Shown here one piece after another: positions 29,801 through 37,866 of a stretch of DNA of 64,000 bases. Each line of letters opens with the position of its first letter. Within the stretch, counting starts at the first letter, position 1. The DNA comes from Flavobacterium ranwuense (GTDB taxonomy: Bacteria > Bacteroidota > Bacteroidia > Flavobacteriales > Flavobacteriaceae), in contig NZ_SMLH01000007.1 of NCBI RefSeq assembly GCF_004349315.1, forward strand, positions 1-64,000, in the 5' to 3' direction. The notes under the pieces were generated by a model. That model saw only the letters and a program-made list of their open reading frames with translations. It ran no database searches and was not told the origin of the DNA. A program made the position numbers and the translations under genes.

Positions 29801-31841
29801 GGCTTAAACTACCGGTAAATACATCTGGAGAAACTAAGCCCGATCCACCAACTGTATAAGTTAAAGTTGGATCAACATTACCATAAGTTTTAGATTGTGT
29901 TGCATTAGCAGTTACCGTAACCGCTCTTTGGGTTATTGTTAAAGCTGTTGTATTTGCAGCTGACTGTACAAAATCATAGTTTACAGCACTTAATCCTCCA
30001 CCTGTAATTGCATAGGAACCTACAGCACTACTTGGCGCAGCCAAAGTAGAAAAACTAAAAGTACCTGTTGTTGCAGTGCCTATATTCTCTGAATTCACAA
30101 AACCTGTTACTGTTCCTGTTAAGGCTGGAACAGCAGCACCATAAATCTTAGATTTTAAATCTGCTACATAAGTTAAAGTAGCTGTCGAAACCGTACTCGA
30201 TGGTATGGTTATAACAGGACTGTTAGCATCTGTACTGGTTAAAGTTACGTTCCCGGTAATATTAGTCCCTGCAGGCGCATTTGCTTTTAACCTAACATAA
30301 ACTGTACCTGATACCGTACCAGAACTACCTATGGTAGCAGATGAACCGTAAGTAGTACCATCAGAACTTACCTCAAAATTAGCAGTTAATGATGGAGTGG
30401 CAGTAATACCTGCTGATAATTCAGTACCCGAAACAGCAATACTGGTTGAAGTAGATGGCACTCCATAAGTGGTACTTAATGCAGACGGAAAAGTGTTGCC
30501 TGCTGTTATTGTAGGTGATGTTGTGGTAAAAGTTTGTTGAAGACCATAACTCGTTCCCCCAGCATTAGTAGCATAAGCTCTTACATAATATACTGTTGAA
30601 GATTCAAACCCACTAACTGTTCCTGAAAAGATACCTGTTCCACTACCTACTAAAGCTTTGGTATTTGATGTAGTTGGATTTGTTGTTAATGCATAAACAA
30701 CACCACGCTCTGAAACTACAGAACTACCAGCTGACGAAACATTACCTCCTAATACAGCCGAAGTTGCAGCAATAATTGTAGGTACAGCTGTTGATATGGT
30801 TGGCAAAGAAAGCGTTGTGAATGTTCCATCACTACCATTTGATGTACCTATACCGTTTACACCTTTTATGCGATAATGATAAGTAGTACCTGGTGTAAGG
30901 CCGATTAAACTTCCTGTAATTGCGGTACTGCCTATACCTGCAGCAATTGTGTTTGGAGATCCAGCTACAGATGCACCATACAATGTAGATACTCCCCAAT
31001 CAAAGGTTACCGTTGTATTGGCATTATTATCATTTACTGTACCTGCTAATGAAGCAGTGGTATAAGACGGGGTATTACCTCCTGTAGAAACTGTTGGAGC
31101 CGTTACAGCGATTTCAAATAATCTAAAATTATCAATACCCCATTCTTCATTATTTCCTTCTGAATAGACACGTATGCGTATAGCCATTGTTGAACCTGTT
31201 CCACTAATAGTTTTAGTAAATTCACCAAAAGTATCAGCTAACATGGTACCATCACCACATCCATTATTATCAGTATCTTCATATAAATTTTTCCAAGTTT
31301 GTCCAAGTCCACTGGCGCTCCCTTTGTTATAAAAGCGAGTAAGATTTGTCCATGCTCCTCCGTCAATTTGATACTCTACGATAATATAATCCGTATTTGT
31401 TGTTGCAACTCCTGACAAACAAGCTTGTTTGTTATCCCAAGCTTGGCTTGTACTATTTGCAGCAAAAAGGCCTTTAAAACTTAATCCTGACTTACCGGTA
31501 ATGTTAATTCCAGTCCAATTAATTTGAAGCTCATTTAAAGGATCATCAGTACCAGCTCCTGCTGACGGAAGTCCAGTTCCTGTAACGTTATGATCTTCTC
31601 CAGCCCAGTAATTACTGCCTTCTTTACCTGAAAAAGTAACAACTTGCGAAACATTTGAACCATCGGTTAGTTTAAAATAACTTGTTGCAGGAGTCCCAGT
31701 TCCACCTGTTCCTTGTGGGGTTCTGGTTCCACTTGAGGGAACTGTTTCAAATGTTTCACTCCAAAATTGCGTTTGTGCTCTAGTATTTAATGAAAAAACA
31801 AAAAGTAACCACATTAAAATAAAAGTAAAGTTCTTTTTCAT
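26868..31841 (-). CDS. Giant T9SS-secreted adhesin with about eleven MBG repeats
   Basis: A ~1657-residue secreted protein. Signal peptide KKNFTFILMWLLFVFSLNTRAQ; a jelly-roll domain with aromatic/Asp-rich motifs (FWSETFETVP..YWAGEDHN); two fibronectin-III-like domains (TYHYRIKGVNG; STVYYVRAYATNAGG); a sandwich domain of the choice-of-anchor type; then one divergent and ten closely similar ~77-residue MBG repeats (pattern ITVTA..QTKVYG..DP.F.Y.V..LVGSDTF.G.L.R..GE..G.YAI.QGSL); a Big-like domain; and a T9SS sorting domain (IKIIPNPVKTNSSYEL..GIYIVKMTLANGKYFTKNLLVKN). It should reach the cell surface through the T9SS and act in adhesion. ATG 31841 (MKKNF) is chosen over the upstream TTG. It is 18-24 bp after the Tat-signal gene. 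Confidence 0.93.
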   Translation of the reverse strand: MKKNFTFILMWLLFVFSLNTRAQTQFWSETFETVPSSGTRTPQGTGGTGTPATSYFKLTDGSNVSQVVTFSGKEGSNYWAGEDHNVTGTGLPSAGAGTDDPLNELQINWTGINITGKSGLSFKGLFAANSTSQAWDNKQACLSGVATTNTDYIIVEYQIDGGAWTNLTRFYNKGSASGLGQTWKNLYEDTDNNGCGDGTMLADTFGEFTKTISGTGSTMAIRIRVYSEGNNEEWGIDNFRLFEIAVTAPTVSTGGNTPSYTTASLAGTVNDNNANTTVTFDWGVSTLYGASVAGSPNTIAAGIGSTAITGSLIGLTPGTTYHYRIKGVNGIGTSNGSDGTFTTLSLPTISTAVPTIIAATSAVLGGNVSSAGSSVVSERGVVYALTTNPTTSNTKALVGSGTGIFSGTVSGFESSTVYYVRAYATNAGGTSYGLQQTFTTTSPTITAGNTFPSALSTTYGVPSTSTSIAVSGTELSAGITATPSLTANFEVSSDGTTYGSSATIGSSGTVSGTVYVRLKANAPAGTNITGNVTLTSTDANSPVITIPSSTVSTATLTYVADLKSKIYGAAVPALTGTVTGFVNSENIGTATTGTFSFSTLAAPSSAVGSYAITGGGLSAVNYDFVQSAANTTALTITQRAVTVTANATQSKTYGNVDPTLTYTVGGSGLVSPDVFTGSLSRAAGENVGNYAITQGTLAANGNYAVTFTPGTTFAINQRAITVTANAAQSKTYGNVDPTLTYTVGGSGLVSPDVFTGSLSRAAGENVGNYVITQGTLAANGNYAVTFTPGTTFAINQRAITVTANAAQSKTYGNVDPTLTYTVGGSDLAFADTFSGSLSRAAGEDVGNYAITQGTFAASGNYNLTFTSGTTFAINQRAVTVTANTAQSKTYGNVDPTLTYTVGGSDLAFTDTFSGSLSRAAGEDVGNYAITQGSLSAGSNYTISYVSKDFSVTAKAITVTATASQTKVYGTTDPIFAYSVSPSLVGSDTFTGALTRAAGENIGTYAIAQGSLSAGSNYTISYVSKDFSVTAKGITVTATAPTKVYGTTDPIFAYSVSPTLVGSDTFTGALTRAAGENIGTYAITQGSLSAGSNYTISYVSKDFSVTAKAITVTATATQTKVYGTTDPIFAYSVSPSLVGSDTFTGALTRAAGENIGTYAIAQGSLSAGSNYTISYASKDFAITAKPITVTAAASQTKVYGTVDSVFAYTVSPSLVGSDTFTGALTRVAGENIGAYAIAQGSLSAGSNYTINYVSKDFSVTAKPITVTANTSQTKVYGSVNPILTYSFTSSLVSGDSFTGSLTRVTGENVGTYAITQGSLSAGSNYTISYISKGFTITAKPITVTANASQTKVYGAANPTLAYSFLPSLVSGDSFTGALARVSGENVGTYAITQGSLSAGSNYSTTYIGDNFIITKADQTITWGQTLGLGCDGETTVILTAISSSGLPVSYSSSNSNIVTISNDLLVFKNYGSATITASQGGNNNYNAAPIVVLPVVNSQPNLIRKQFENIIFFDNSSKNFKSYTWYKNGVLVPSQTAQFFKESGALNGTYYAVATKLDGTLINTCLLILSPTVEEEYIKIIPNPVKTNSSYELITNVSSSRLQNAHIEVYSVGGLLIENRVTSENKVTLEAPMSEGIYIVKMTLANGKYFTKNLLVKN
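27600..29930 (-). repeat. Ten tandem ~231-bp repeats coding MBG domains
   Basis: Within the adhesin, ten successive units of about 231 bp encode MBG domains. Two sub-families are evident: four units of the NVDPTLTYTVGGS type at the N-terminal side and six of the KVYG..LVGSDTF type at the C-terminal side. Neighbouring units share long stretches of near-identical DNA, so copy number can change by recombination, and assemblies may collapse here. Confidence 0.85.
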
Positions 31842-31864
31842 AAGCAATTGATTTTTTAAATGAT

Positions 31865-32377
31865 TTATTCTTTTATTAAATGAAAGTTAAATTTTGACGT
31901 TGTCTCATCAAATGACTTATTGTTTTTAGGACAGTATTCAGGATTAAACTTAGGATTATAATCCCATTCACTGCTATGCAAATTACATCCATTTTTAGTT
32001 AAATAGAGATAACCTATATAAGTCTTGTAACCATCCGCAATAATTTTTATCTCTAGTTTTTCAGAAATTTTACCCGAATTAGTGAAACCAGAATTTATTG
32101 TATAGGAACCATTTTTTGAATTTAGTTCTCTGTACGTGGGGAAAAACCTATTTCTTTTTACTGACACATTCATCTTAGCATTAGTAATTGGCTGAAGAGT
32201 TTCAAAATCCCTAACGAAGCCATTAATTGAAATTTTGTCTTTCGAATTGACAAGCGGCTTTAAATCTAAAACATCTGATTCTTTTTTACTTATCGAAGCG
32301 TGAATTTCAGTCTCTGAAAAAACCAAAGCCCCAGTAGTGAAAATAGCTGTGCTTTTAACGAATTGTCTTCTTTTCAT
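31865..32377 (-). CDS. Tat-signal protein with transthyretin-like beta-sandwich
   Basis: A 170-residue protein with a twin-arginine signal (KRRQFVKSTAIFTTGALVFSE) and a beta-sandwich region beginning INGFVRDFETLQPITNAKMNVSV, reminiscent of carboxypeptidase-regulatory-like or intradiol-dioxygenase-like folds (G-x-V-x-D..PI.NAKV). No His/Tyr iron site of a true dioxygenase can be seen. It ends with a Cys-containing segment (LTKNGCNLHSS..PEYCPKN). Function unknown. It starts 3 bp after the formyltransferase-like gene and precedes the adhesin, so it is part of the operon. Confidence 0.75.
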   Translation of the reverse strand: MKRRQFVKSTAIFTTGALVFSETEIHASISKKESDVLDLKPLVNSKDKISINGFVRDFETLQPITNAKMNVSVKRNRFFPTYRELNSKNGSYTINSGFTNSGKISEKLEIKIIADGYKTYIGYLYLTKNGCNLHSSEWDYNPKFNPEYCPKNNKSFDETTSKFNFHLIKE

Positions 32378-32380
32378 AAT

Positions 32381-33316
32381 TTATCTAAATTTTTTTCCTA
32401 AAATATTTTCTTGAAAATTGAATTGTTTTGCAGTAATTATTCCAATATCTGTTTTTAATACCTCAATAGAAACTTGTTTGTCATCTGAACAAGCAACAGT
32501 AATATTCCCATCTTCAGTTATCGCTAGGATTGTCCCTGGCTTTGTATTTTGATGAGATTGATTATAAAGAGAGGCTACAATAATTTTAATATGCTCACCT
32601 TGAAATGAAGTATCTGCTCCAGTATTCCATGGATTACATGAATTTATTAACGCTATTATTTCGTCAGCGGTCATGTTTTTCCATTTTATACAGGTATCTG
32701 AAAACTCTGGTTTTTCGAAATAATACGCATCTTTCGATTCTTGTATGGAACTTGGTATTTTTCCCGCAAATTGAACCATATTAGCCATATTTAATGCAAC
32801 TTGAGCTGCGTGATTACTCAGTTTAACGGCTAACTTTCCATAGGTATCATCTTGCTCAACTTTTAAAAGTTCTTTAAAAATAACAGGACCTTCATCATAT
32901 TTCGAATCCATGAAATGGACACTGATTGCCGTAAATTTCTCTTGATTTTTAAGGACTTCAAAAATTGGCATTGGACCACGATATTGGGGTAATGGACCAG
33001 GATGAAAATTGATAAATTTTTCCTTACCGTAAGAAAGAACATTTTCAGGAATCAAAAAAGGAAAGCTTATCGAAAAAATAAAATCAGGCTTCAATTTTTC
33101 AATCCATGATTTCATTTCTGATATGCTTTTTTTGTCTGGAAAAGATTTGAAATCCAAATTGTTATTTTCTGACTCCGTTTCCAATGCTTCAATGACCAGA
33201 CTAGAACTTTTTCCAATTCCAATTCCGCATAAATAATTTTCAAAAGCTAATAGTTGTAGCGCTTTGAAAGCAAATTTACCCCCACATAAGATTACTATTT
33301 TTTTTTGACTACTCAT
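32381..33316 (-). CDS. Formyltransferase-like protein (methionyl-tRNA formyltransferase family)
   Basis: A 311-residue protein of the formyl_trans family. The N-terminal domain holds the conserved active site INFHPGPLPQYRG (Asn103, His105) and Asp141 in SKYDEGPVIF, the N-H-D triad that uses 10-formyl-tetrahydrofolate. Residues ~210-305 form a C-terminal OB-like domain (ALINSCNPWNTGA..TKPGTILAITEDGNITVAC). It differs from housekeeping Fmt at the N-terminus (KIVILCGGKFAFKAL), and its location in an accessory operon argues for another acceptor, for example an amino sugar or a peptide amine (inference). It is 3 bp from both neighbours. Confidence 0.82.
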   Translation of the reverse strand: MSSQKKIVILCGGKFAFKALQLLAFENYLCGIGIGKSSSLVIEALETESENNNLDFKSFPDKKSISEMKSWIEKLKPDFIFSISFPFLIPENVLSYGKEKFINFHPGPLPQYRGPMPIFEVLKNQEKFTAISVHFMDSKYDEGPVIFKELLKVEQDDTYGKLAVKLSNHAAQVALNMANMVQFAGKIPSSIQESKDAYYFEKPEFSDTCIKWKNMTADEIIALINSCNPWNTGADTSFQGEHIKIIVASLYNQSHQNTKPGTILAITEDGNITVACSDDKQVSIEVLKTDIGIITAKQFNFQENILGKKFR

Positions 33317-33319
33317 AAG

Positions 33320-34474
33320 CTATACGCACACATAACTATTATACCATGCTGAAGTTGCTAAACCTATTTCTAGTTCGCTTAGTAATTCAAAAGCTTTCTT
33401 TGTATCCTTTATTTCTGAAAGCAAATTAACTTTACACATCCCGTCTTCTTCATTAAGAACAATTTCTACTTCATATAATGGTGCGACTGATGTATTTGTT
33501 TTTGAATTAAAACTGACTTTTCCTCTTGGACCAACAAACTCAAAACTTAATAAATCTGAAATTGTCTGGGCACTATTATTCTCATTTTTGTTTAAAAGGT
33601 CAAAGACCTGTATTATTATTTGTGCACTTTCCCATGCCAATAATGAAAATAAATTAGGAGTTCTTCCTGCTTTTTTAATAGTATTAACAAACAAATCGTT
33701 TTCTTGAGAATCTATATTTTTAGACCAAGCAGCAACACCCTTTATTTTACAATTTGGAAAAACTGCCTTTTGCAACATTGTTTCTTCTACACCAAAAGGG
33801 GAAAGATAAATAGTTGTTTTTTTATCAGAAATCCAATCTTTAATCCCTGAAAAATACCATTGCACATAATCGCCACTAAAAAGACTCAAAAGAGCACTCT
33901 TTGGAAATTCGTCCAAATAATTTTTTAATGGTTCCATAGTAAAATCATTTTCTTTATATCCTGTGGCGTGATTAAAACAAATCTGACCTCCTGCTTGTTC
34001 AAAACTATTACACAAACTATAAGTCTGGAGGTAGCCACCGTCATAATATCCTGTAACCATTCCTGCTGAAAAATAACCGTCTTCAGTTGCCTGTTTAGAC
34101 GAAAGCCAAGCTCCTAATGAGTTTTGCAAGGAATGATATATAATATTTGGACAAGAAGGGTATTCCGTGGGCAAATTAGCTCCTGAGTCTAGAACAATAA
34201 GAATTTTATTAGCCGCTAAAAAAAGAGGACGAAGCAATTGAGCCATTCTCTGACCTATATAGGCAATTACCATCGTTACATTTTCTTCTAATAATAATTT
34301 TTCAGCACTTCGATAACATTGTTGTTTATCACTCCCGAAACCAATATTTTCAGTAACTATCTTAACATCCTGAAATCCATAAAGGTTTAAGCCCGAACGA
34401 AGCCCCTCAAATAAATCAAAACCAATTGTTTCATAATAGGTTGAACGAGGCAATAAAACTCCAATTTTGGGCAT
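33320..34474 (-). CDS. Periplasmic-binding-protein-like protein without a signal peptide
   Basis: A 384-residue protein with the type-1 periplasmic binding fold of the Leu/amide-binding group: N-terminal IGVLLPRSTYYETIGFDLFEGL, then QQCYRSAEKLLLEENVTMVIAYIG and AGMVTGYYDGGYLQTYSLCNSFEQAG. The protein begins directly with the first beta-strand (MPKIGVLLP), so there is no signal peptide or lipobox, unlike transporter-linked binding proteins; no permease or ATPase genes are nearby. It may work as a cytoplasmic sensor or as a scaffold (as AmiC does), but this is inference. It is in the operon between the collar proteins and the formyltransferase. Confidence 0.8.
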   Translation of the reverse strand: MPKIGVLLPRSTYYETIGFDLFEGLRSGLNLYGFQDVKIVTENIGFGSDKQQCYRSAEKLLLEENVTMVIAYIGQRMAQLLRPLFLAANKILIVLDSGANLPTEYPSCPNIIYHSLQNSLGAWLSSKQATEDGYFSAGMVTGYYDGGYLQTYSLCNSFEQAGGQICFNHATGYKENDFTMEPLKNYLDEFPKSALLSLFSGDYVQWYFSGIKDWISDKKTTIYLSPFGVEETMLQKAVFPNCKIKGVAAWSKNIDSQENDLFVNTIKKAGRTPNLFSLLAWESAQIIIQVFDLLNKNENNSAQTISDLLSFEFVGPRGKVSFNSKTNTSVAPLYEVEIVLNEEDGMCKVNLLSEIKDTKKAFELLSELEIGLATSAWYNSYVCV

Positions 34475-34512
34475 AATATTAATTTTGTTATATTTATGAA
34501 ATATTCTTCAAA

Positions 34513-35061
34513 CTAGTTTCTGCTTGGGAATATCCCTTGTGTAGCTATAGAATAGTTTAATGTTAAATATGGATTCTCTATACCAATAGGCATTGATGAT
34601 CCAGTGACAGTTGTTACTCCAGAAGCTACTATGGGAGCTGCAGAACCATTTGTCCCACTCGCATAAAATCCTGGTATAGCATTAGCCAAAACTGCATTTG
34701 TGGGACTATCTGTATCTGCTCCTCCTTCAGAAGCTGGAACACTAATAGAAATTCCTGTAGCGGGGTGCACATGTGCCGGCATATTTGATTGTAATATAGT
34801 TGTACTCGTTACTCCAGAAACCTCTCCTAGAACATGACTTGGAAGTCCAGGTCCTTGACCTTGTCCAATTGGCATTCGACCTTGCAAATTCGGCAGAGCA
34901 AATGTTGTCTGTCCATTTCCTCCATAATAAGTTCCCAATAAAGAAAACAATGCTGTATTTTGAGCTATTGATAGAATTTGTCCCCTACAATCCATGTAGC
35001 CTCTAGGAGAAAAATTGAAGCCTAAAATTTTAATCTCACCTATAAATGGTTCTGTAGACAT
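34513..35061 (-). CDS. Phage-tail-collar domain protein (MdpB-like), copy 2
   Basis: A 182-residue protein with the tail-collar domain at the N-terminus (MSTEPFIGEIKILGFNFSPRG, then FSLLGTYYGGNGQTTFALPNLQGR) and a C-terminal beta region ending YLTLNYSIATQGIFPSRN. Such stand-alone collar proteins (microcystin-dependent-protein/MdpB type) are widespread in bacteria outside phages and are thought to form small trimeric surface or secreted particles; function is unsettled. No signal peptide is visible. It differs from copy 1 mainly in the variable middle (residues ~100-150). It starts 18 bp after copy 1. Confidence 0.9.
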   Translation of the reverse strand: MSTEPFIGEIKILGFNFSPRGYMDCRGQILSIAQNTALFSLLGTYYGGNGQTTFALPNLQGRMPIGQGQGPGLPSHVLGEVSGVTSTTILQSNMPAHVHPATGISISVPASEGGADTDSPTNAVLANAIPGFYASGTNGSAAPIVASGVTTVTGSSMPIGIENPYLTLNYSIATQGIFPSRN

Positions 35062-35079
35062 CTTTCTTGTTTTAAGTTA

Positions 35080-35634
35080 TTAATTTCTACTTGGAAATAT
35101 TCCTTCTATAGCGATCGAATAATTAACTACTAAATAAGGGTTTTCTATATCAAGAGGAATTGATGATCCCGCGCTTCCTGTTGCTCCAGAAGCTGCTATA
35201 GTTCCGTAGTTTTTACTAGGTGTAGCTGCAGTAGAATACATATCCATAGGGGCTTGAGCCAGATAATTTCCTACAGGAGAACTGGAGTTACCAACTCCAC
35301 TAGCCACAGGAAGATTTGCCGTGATTCCAGTTGCAGGGTGAACATGAGCAGGCATATTTGATACCAATATATTTACTGATGTATTTCCTCCTACTTGTCC
35401 CATCACATAATTAGGAAGACCAGGTCCTTGACCTTGGCTTTTTGCCACACGTCCTTGTAAGTCAGGAAGAGCAAAAGTGGTTTGACCATTCCCTCCATAA
35501 GTTGTTCCTAGTAAAGAAAAAAGAGCAGTATTCTGTGCTATTGATAGAATTTGCCCCTGACAAGTCGCGTAGCCTCTAGGAGCAAAGTTGAATCCTAAAA
35601 TTTTAATTTCACCTATAAATGGTTCTGTTGACAT
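35080..35634 (-). CDS. Phage-tail-collar domain protein (MdpB-like), copy 1
   Basis: A 184-residue paralogue of the next gene. It shares the N-terminal collar domain (EIKILGFNFAPRGYATCQGQ; GGNGQTTFALPDLQGR), the central SNMPAHVHPATGI His-containing motif common in collar and tail-tip proteins, and the tail IENPYLVVNYSIAIEGIFPSRN. It is the first gene of the leftward operon, so it is likely made in the largest amount. Asp/Asn-rich loops make it a conceivable substrate of the nearby beta-hydroxylase (speculation). Confidence 0.9.
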   Translation of the reverse strand: MSTEPFIGEIKILGFNFAPRGYATCQGQILSIAQNTALFSLLGTTYGGNGQTTFALPDLQGRVAKSQGQGPGLPNYVMGQVGGNTSVNILVSNMPAHVHPATGITANLPVASGVGNSSSPVGNYLAQAPMDMYSTAATPSKNYGTIAASGATGSAGSSIPLDIENPYLVVNYSIAIEGIFPSRN

Positions 35635-35793
35635 ATTTTCTTATTTAAAAGTTTTCATAATTATTTTATGTTAAAAAAAGTAAATATATGAAAATATATA
35701 ATATATTGCTTACATTGTAATAGATGATTTTTAATCACAGGACAATATTTATTAAACACCTAACAATCAGTCAATCATCTTTTAATAATAGGC

Positions 35794-36303
35794 ATGTCAA
35801 CCAGGAAAAACATCTTAGAAACAACGAGAGTTTTGCAATTTTTAGAAAAAATAGGAATTCAAATCATCGAAAAAGAATTAGATTCGACCACTTTTTTACC
35901 AGGCCTTGCCCTAGCGACCCATGGTATCTATGTAGATTTTGAAAAATTAAAAAATCCAGGCGATTTGCTACACGAAGCTGGCCATTTGGCTGTTACAGAT
36001 GGAGAAAGCCGAAAAATGATTGATACTAACATCAATAATGAAGAATGGCCTACACAAGGTGAAGAAATTGCAGCAATCCTGTGGTCTTATGCTGCTCTCA
36101 CTTATTTAAATCTCGACCCTTCATTCGTATTTCACTCAAACGGTTATAAAGGAAATTCAGAATGGTTTATTTCAAATTTCACAAACGCAAATTACATTGG
36201 CTTACCTTTTTTAGAATGGGCTGGATTAGCTTTAGGAGACAAAAGAGCTCATTTAGAAGGAAAGGAAGCTTTTCCAGTTATGCAAAAATGGATAAGAGAT
36301 TAA
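35794..36303 (+). CDS. Small HEAGH-motif protein (putative zinc metallohydrolase)
   Basis: A 169-residue cytoplasmic protein with the zinc-binding signature HExxH (LLHEAGHLAV, residues 59-68) and acidic residues Glu90/Glu91 further along (PTQGEEIAAILWSYAA), the arrangement of a gluzincin-type site. It has no signal peptide or membrane helix. I recognise no named family. It is the first gene of the rightward set and ends 3 bp before the beta-hydroxylase ORF, so the two are surely co-translated. A role in trimming or checking the modified protein is possible but unproven. Confidence 0.78.
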   Translation: MSTRKNILETTRVLQFLEKIGIQIIEKELDSTTFLPGLALATHGIYVDFEKLKNPGDLLHEAGHLAVTDGESRKMIDTNINNEEWPTQGEEIAAILWSYAALTYLNLDPSFVFHSNGYKGNSEWFISNFTNANYIGLPFLEWAGLALGDKRAHLEGKEAFPVMQKWIRD

Positions 36304-36306
36304 ATT

Positions 36307-36999
36307 ATGGATAAACTAGTACGATCAATAAAATTTCCTTTTGTTTTTAATAAAGAACGCTTATTGCTAGATACCAATAAAGTACTAAAAAGAAAGTGGG
36401 TAGACCACTATAATTCTAACGATTATAATGGAAAGTGGACCTCTATAGCTTTAATGTCAAATGGAGGAAAGTCAGGTAATATTGTTGCTTTGTCTAATAG
36501 TGCAGAAGAGTTTATGCCTACTGATGCCTTAGATTTCTGTGACTATTTCAAAGAAATTCTTGATGGTTTTTTATTTGAAAAGATAGCTGTTCGGTTGTTA
36601 AATCTTGGTTCAGGAGCAGAAGTAAAACCGCATAGAGATCATTGTTTAGGTTATGAAGATGGCGTGTTTCGATTGCACATTCCAATAATCACGAACCCAG
36701 AGGTTGAATTTATTTTGGACGACCAGCGGTTAACCATGAATCCTGGAGAATGCTGGTATTTTAATGCTAATTTTTTACATTCCGTGAAAAATGGCGGGGA
36801 TAAAGATCGCATCCATTTGGTTATCGATGGCGTTAGAAATGAATGGACGGATCAATTATTTTTTAGAGAAGCTTCAATCAATGAATTCGTAAAAACTGTC
36901 CCTGCTATTGATGCAGATCAAAAAAAACTTATAATAGCTGAATTAGTAAAAATGAATTTACCAATAGCTAATGAACTTATCAAGAATTTGGAGAAGTGA
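36307..36999 (+). CDS. Aspartyl/asparaginyl beta-hydroxylase (AspH-like 2OG/Fe oxygenase)
   Basis: A 230-residue 2-oxoglutarate/Fe(II) dioxygenase of the AspH family. The first iron His is in VKPHRDHCLGYEDG (H109), the second in NFLHSVKNGG (H158), and DRIHLVIDG carries the Arg (168) that binds 2-oxoglutarate; as in AspH there is no acidic third ligand. The N-terminal substrate region WTSIALMSNGG resembles the YEGDWSGVALRS pattern of bacterial members. It would hydroxylate Asp or Asn side chains, in a protein or a free/peptidyl amino acid. The gene is 3 bp after the HEAGH gene. Confidence 0.88.
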   Translation: MDKLVRSIKFPFVFNKERLLLDTNKVLKRKWVDHYNSNDYNGKWTSIALMSNGGKSGNIVALSNSAEEFMPTDALDFCDYFKEILDGFLFEKIAVRLLNLGSGAEVKPHRDHCLGYEDGVFRLHIPIITNPEVEFILDDQRLTMNPGECWYFNANFLHSVKNGGDKDRIHLVIDGVRNEWTDQLFFREASINEFVKTVPAIDADQKKLIIAELVKMNLPIANELIKNLEK

Positions 37000-37208
37000 T
37001 TTATTGGTAGCGAATAAGATTGACCTAATATCGGTTGTTTTGTAATAACCGAATTTATAAAAGAGAAATAGAAATTAATGTTTTTTTAATTTTTCGAAAA
37101 CAAAAACTAAGTATTATAAAGTTGTATATTCGAATGTTTTTTGAATATGTTAAAAAAATAGTGTTGTAAATAATCAATTTTTTTTGATAATGAAAATTTA
37201 TTCGTAGG
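37000..37208. other. Gap between AspH and APS-kinase genes
   Basis: 209 bp of AT-rich non-coding DNA; no hairpin or promoter box stands out. The kinase and sulfotransferase may therefore have a separate promoter. Confidence 0.4.
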
Positions 37209-37742
37209 ATGATACTTATACAATTTACGGGCTTATCTGGCTCGGGTAAAACAACATTAGCTGAAAATGTTCATCATTTGTTAGTAACAGAAGGCTATAA
37301 AGCCGAAGTGATTGATGGTGATGTTTATCGAAAAACTATTTGTAAAGATTTAGGATTCTCAAAACAGGATAGATGCGAAAACATTAGACGTCTTTTTAAT
37401 GTAGCAAGAGATTTTGTTGAAGCAGATACTATTGTTTTGATGTCCGTAATTAATCCATACGAAAGCCTACGAGAGGAATTGAGAGTGCATAAATTTGTTA
37501 GAACTGTATTTTTGGACTGTTCTATAGAAAATTTGATCAATAGAGATTCTAAAGGATTGTATAAAAGAGCATTACTGCCAGATCATGATAGTAGTAAAAT
37601 AAATAATTTTACGGGAATAAGTGATGTTTTTGAGATTCCTTCAAGAGCAGACTTAGTAATAAAAACCGATTTTGATACAGTATCTTTATCAACTGATAAA
37701 CTGTACAATTTTATCATTCAAAATTTACATAATTGTTCTTAA
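37209..37742 (+). CDS. cysC: Adenylyl-sulfate (APS) kinase
   Basis: A 177-residue P-loop kinase that phosphorylates APS to PAPS, the sulfate donor. Motifs: Walker A GLSGSGKTT (8-16), DGDVYRKTICKDLGFS (36-51, matching the DGDnvR..l..dlGFs block of CysC), ENIRR, the RDSKGLYKRA loop and NFTGISDVFEIP (133-144, the APS-binding NFTGIdDpYE). Length fits a stand-alone enzyme. AGGATG at the start gives a plausible ribosome site. No ATP sulfurylase or sulfate reduction genes are near; the neighbouring sulfotransferase is the obvious consumer of its product. Similar P-loop kinases exist, but the APS signature is good. Confidence 0.88.
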   Translation: MILIQFTGLSGSGKTTLAENVHHLLVTEGYKAEVIDGDVYRKTICKDLGFSKQDRCENIRRLFNVARDFVEADTIVLMSVINPYESLREELRVHKFVRTVFLDCSIENLINRDSKGLYKRALLPDHDSSKINNFTGISDVFEIPSRADLVIKTDFDTVSLSTDKLYNFIIQNLHNCS

Positions 37743-37866
37743 TTTTTAAAAATTGCGTTCCTGAATCAAAAAATTTCCAATTTTTTTTTGATGACAAAGC
37801 TTTTGTAAGATTTGTATATTTACATTGCAAAAGGCATAATTTTTAATTTAATTTTTTAAAAAGAAT

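Noticed and set aside
27600..29930. CRISPR-like regular repeats
   Set aside because: The periodicity is 231 bp and in frame with MBG protein domains; no short repeats or spacers.
34513..35634. Prophage, because of the tail-collar genes
   Set aside because: No other phage structural, packaging, integrase or lysis genes are present; collar proteins of this MdpB type are common outside phages.
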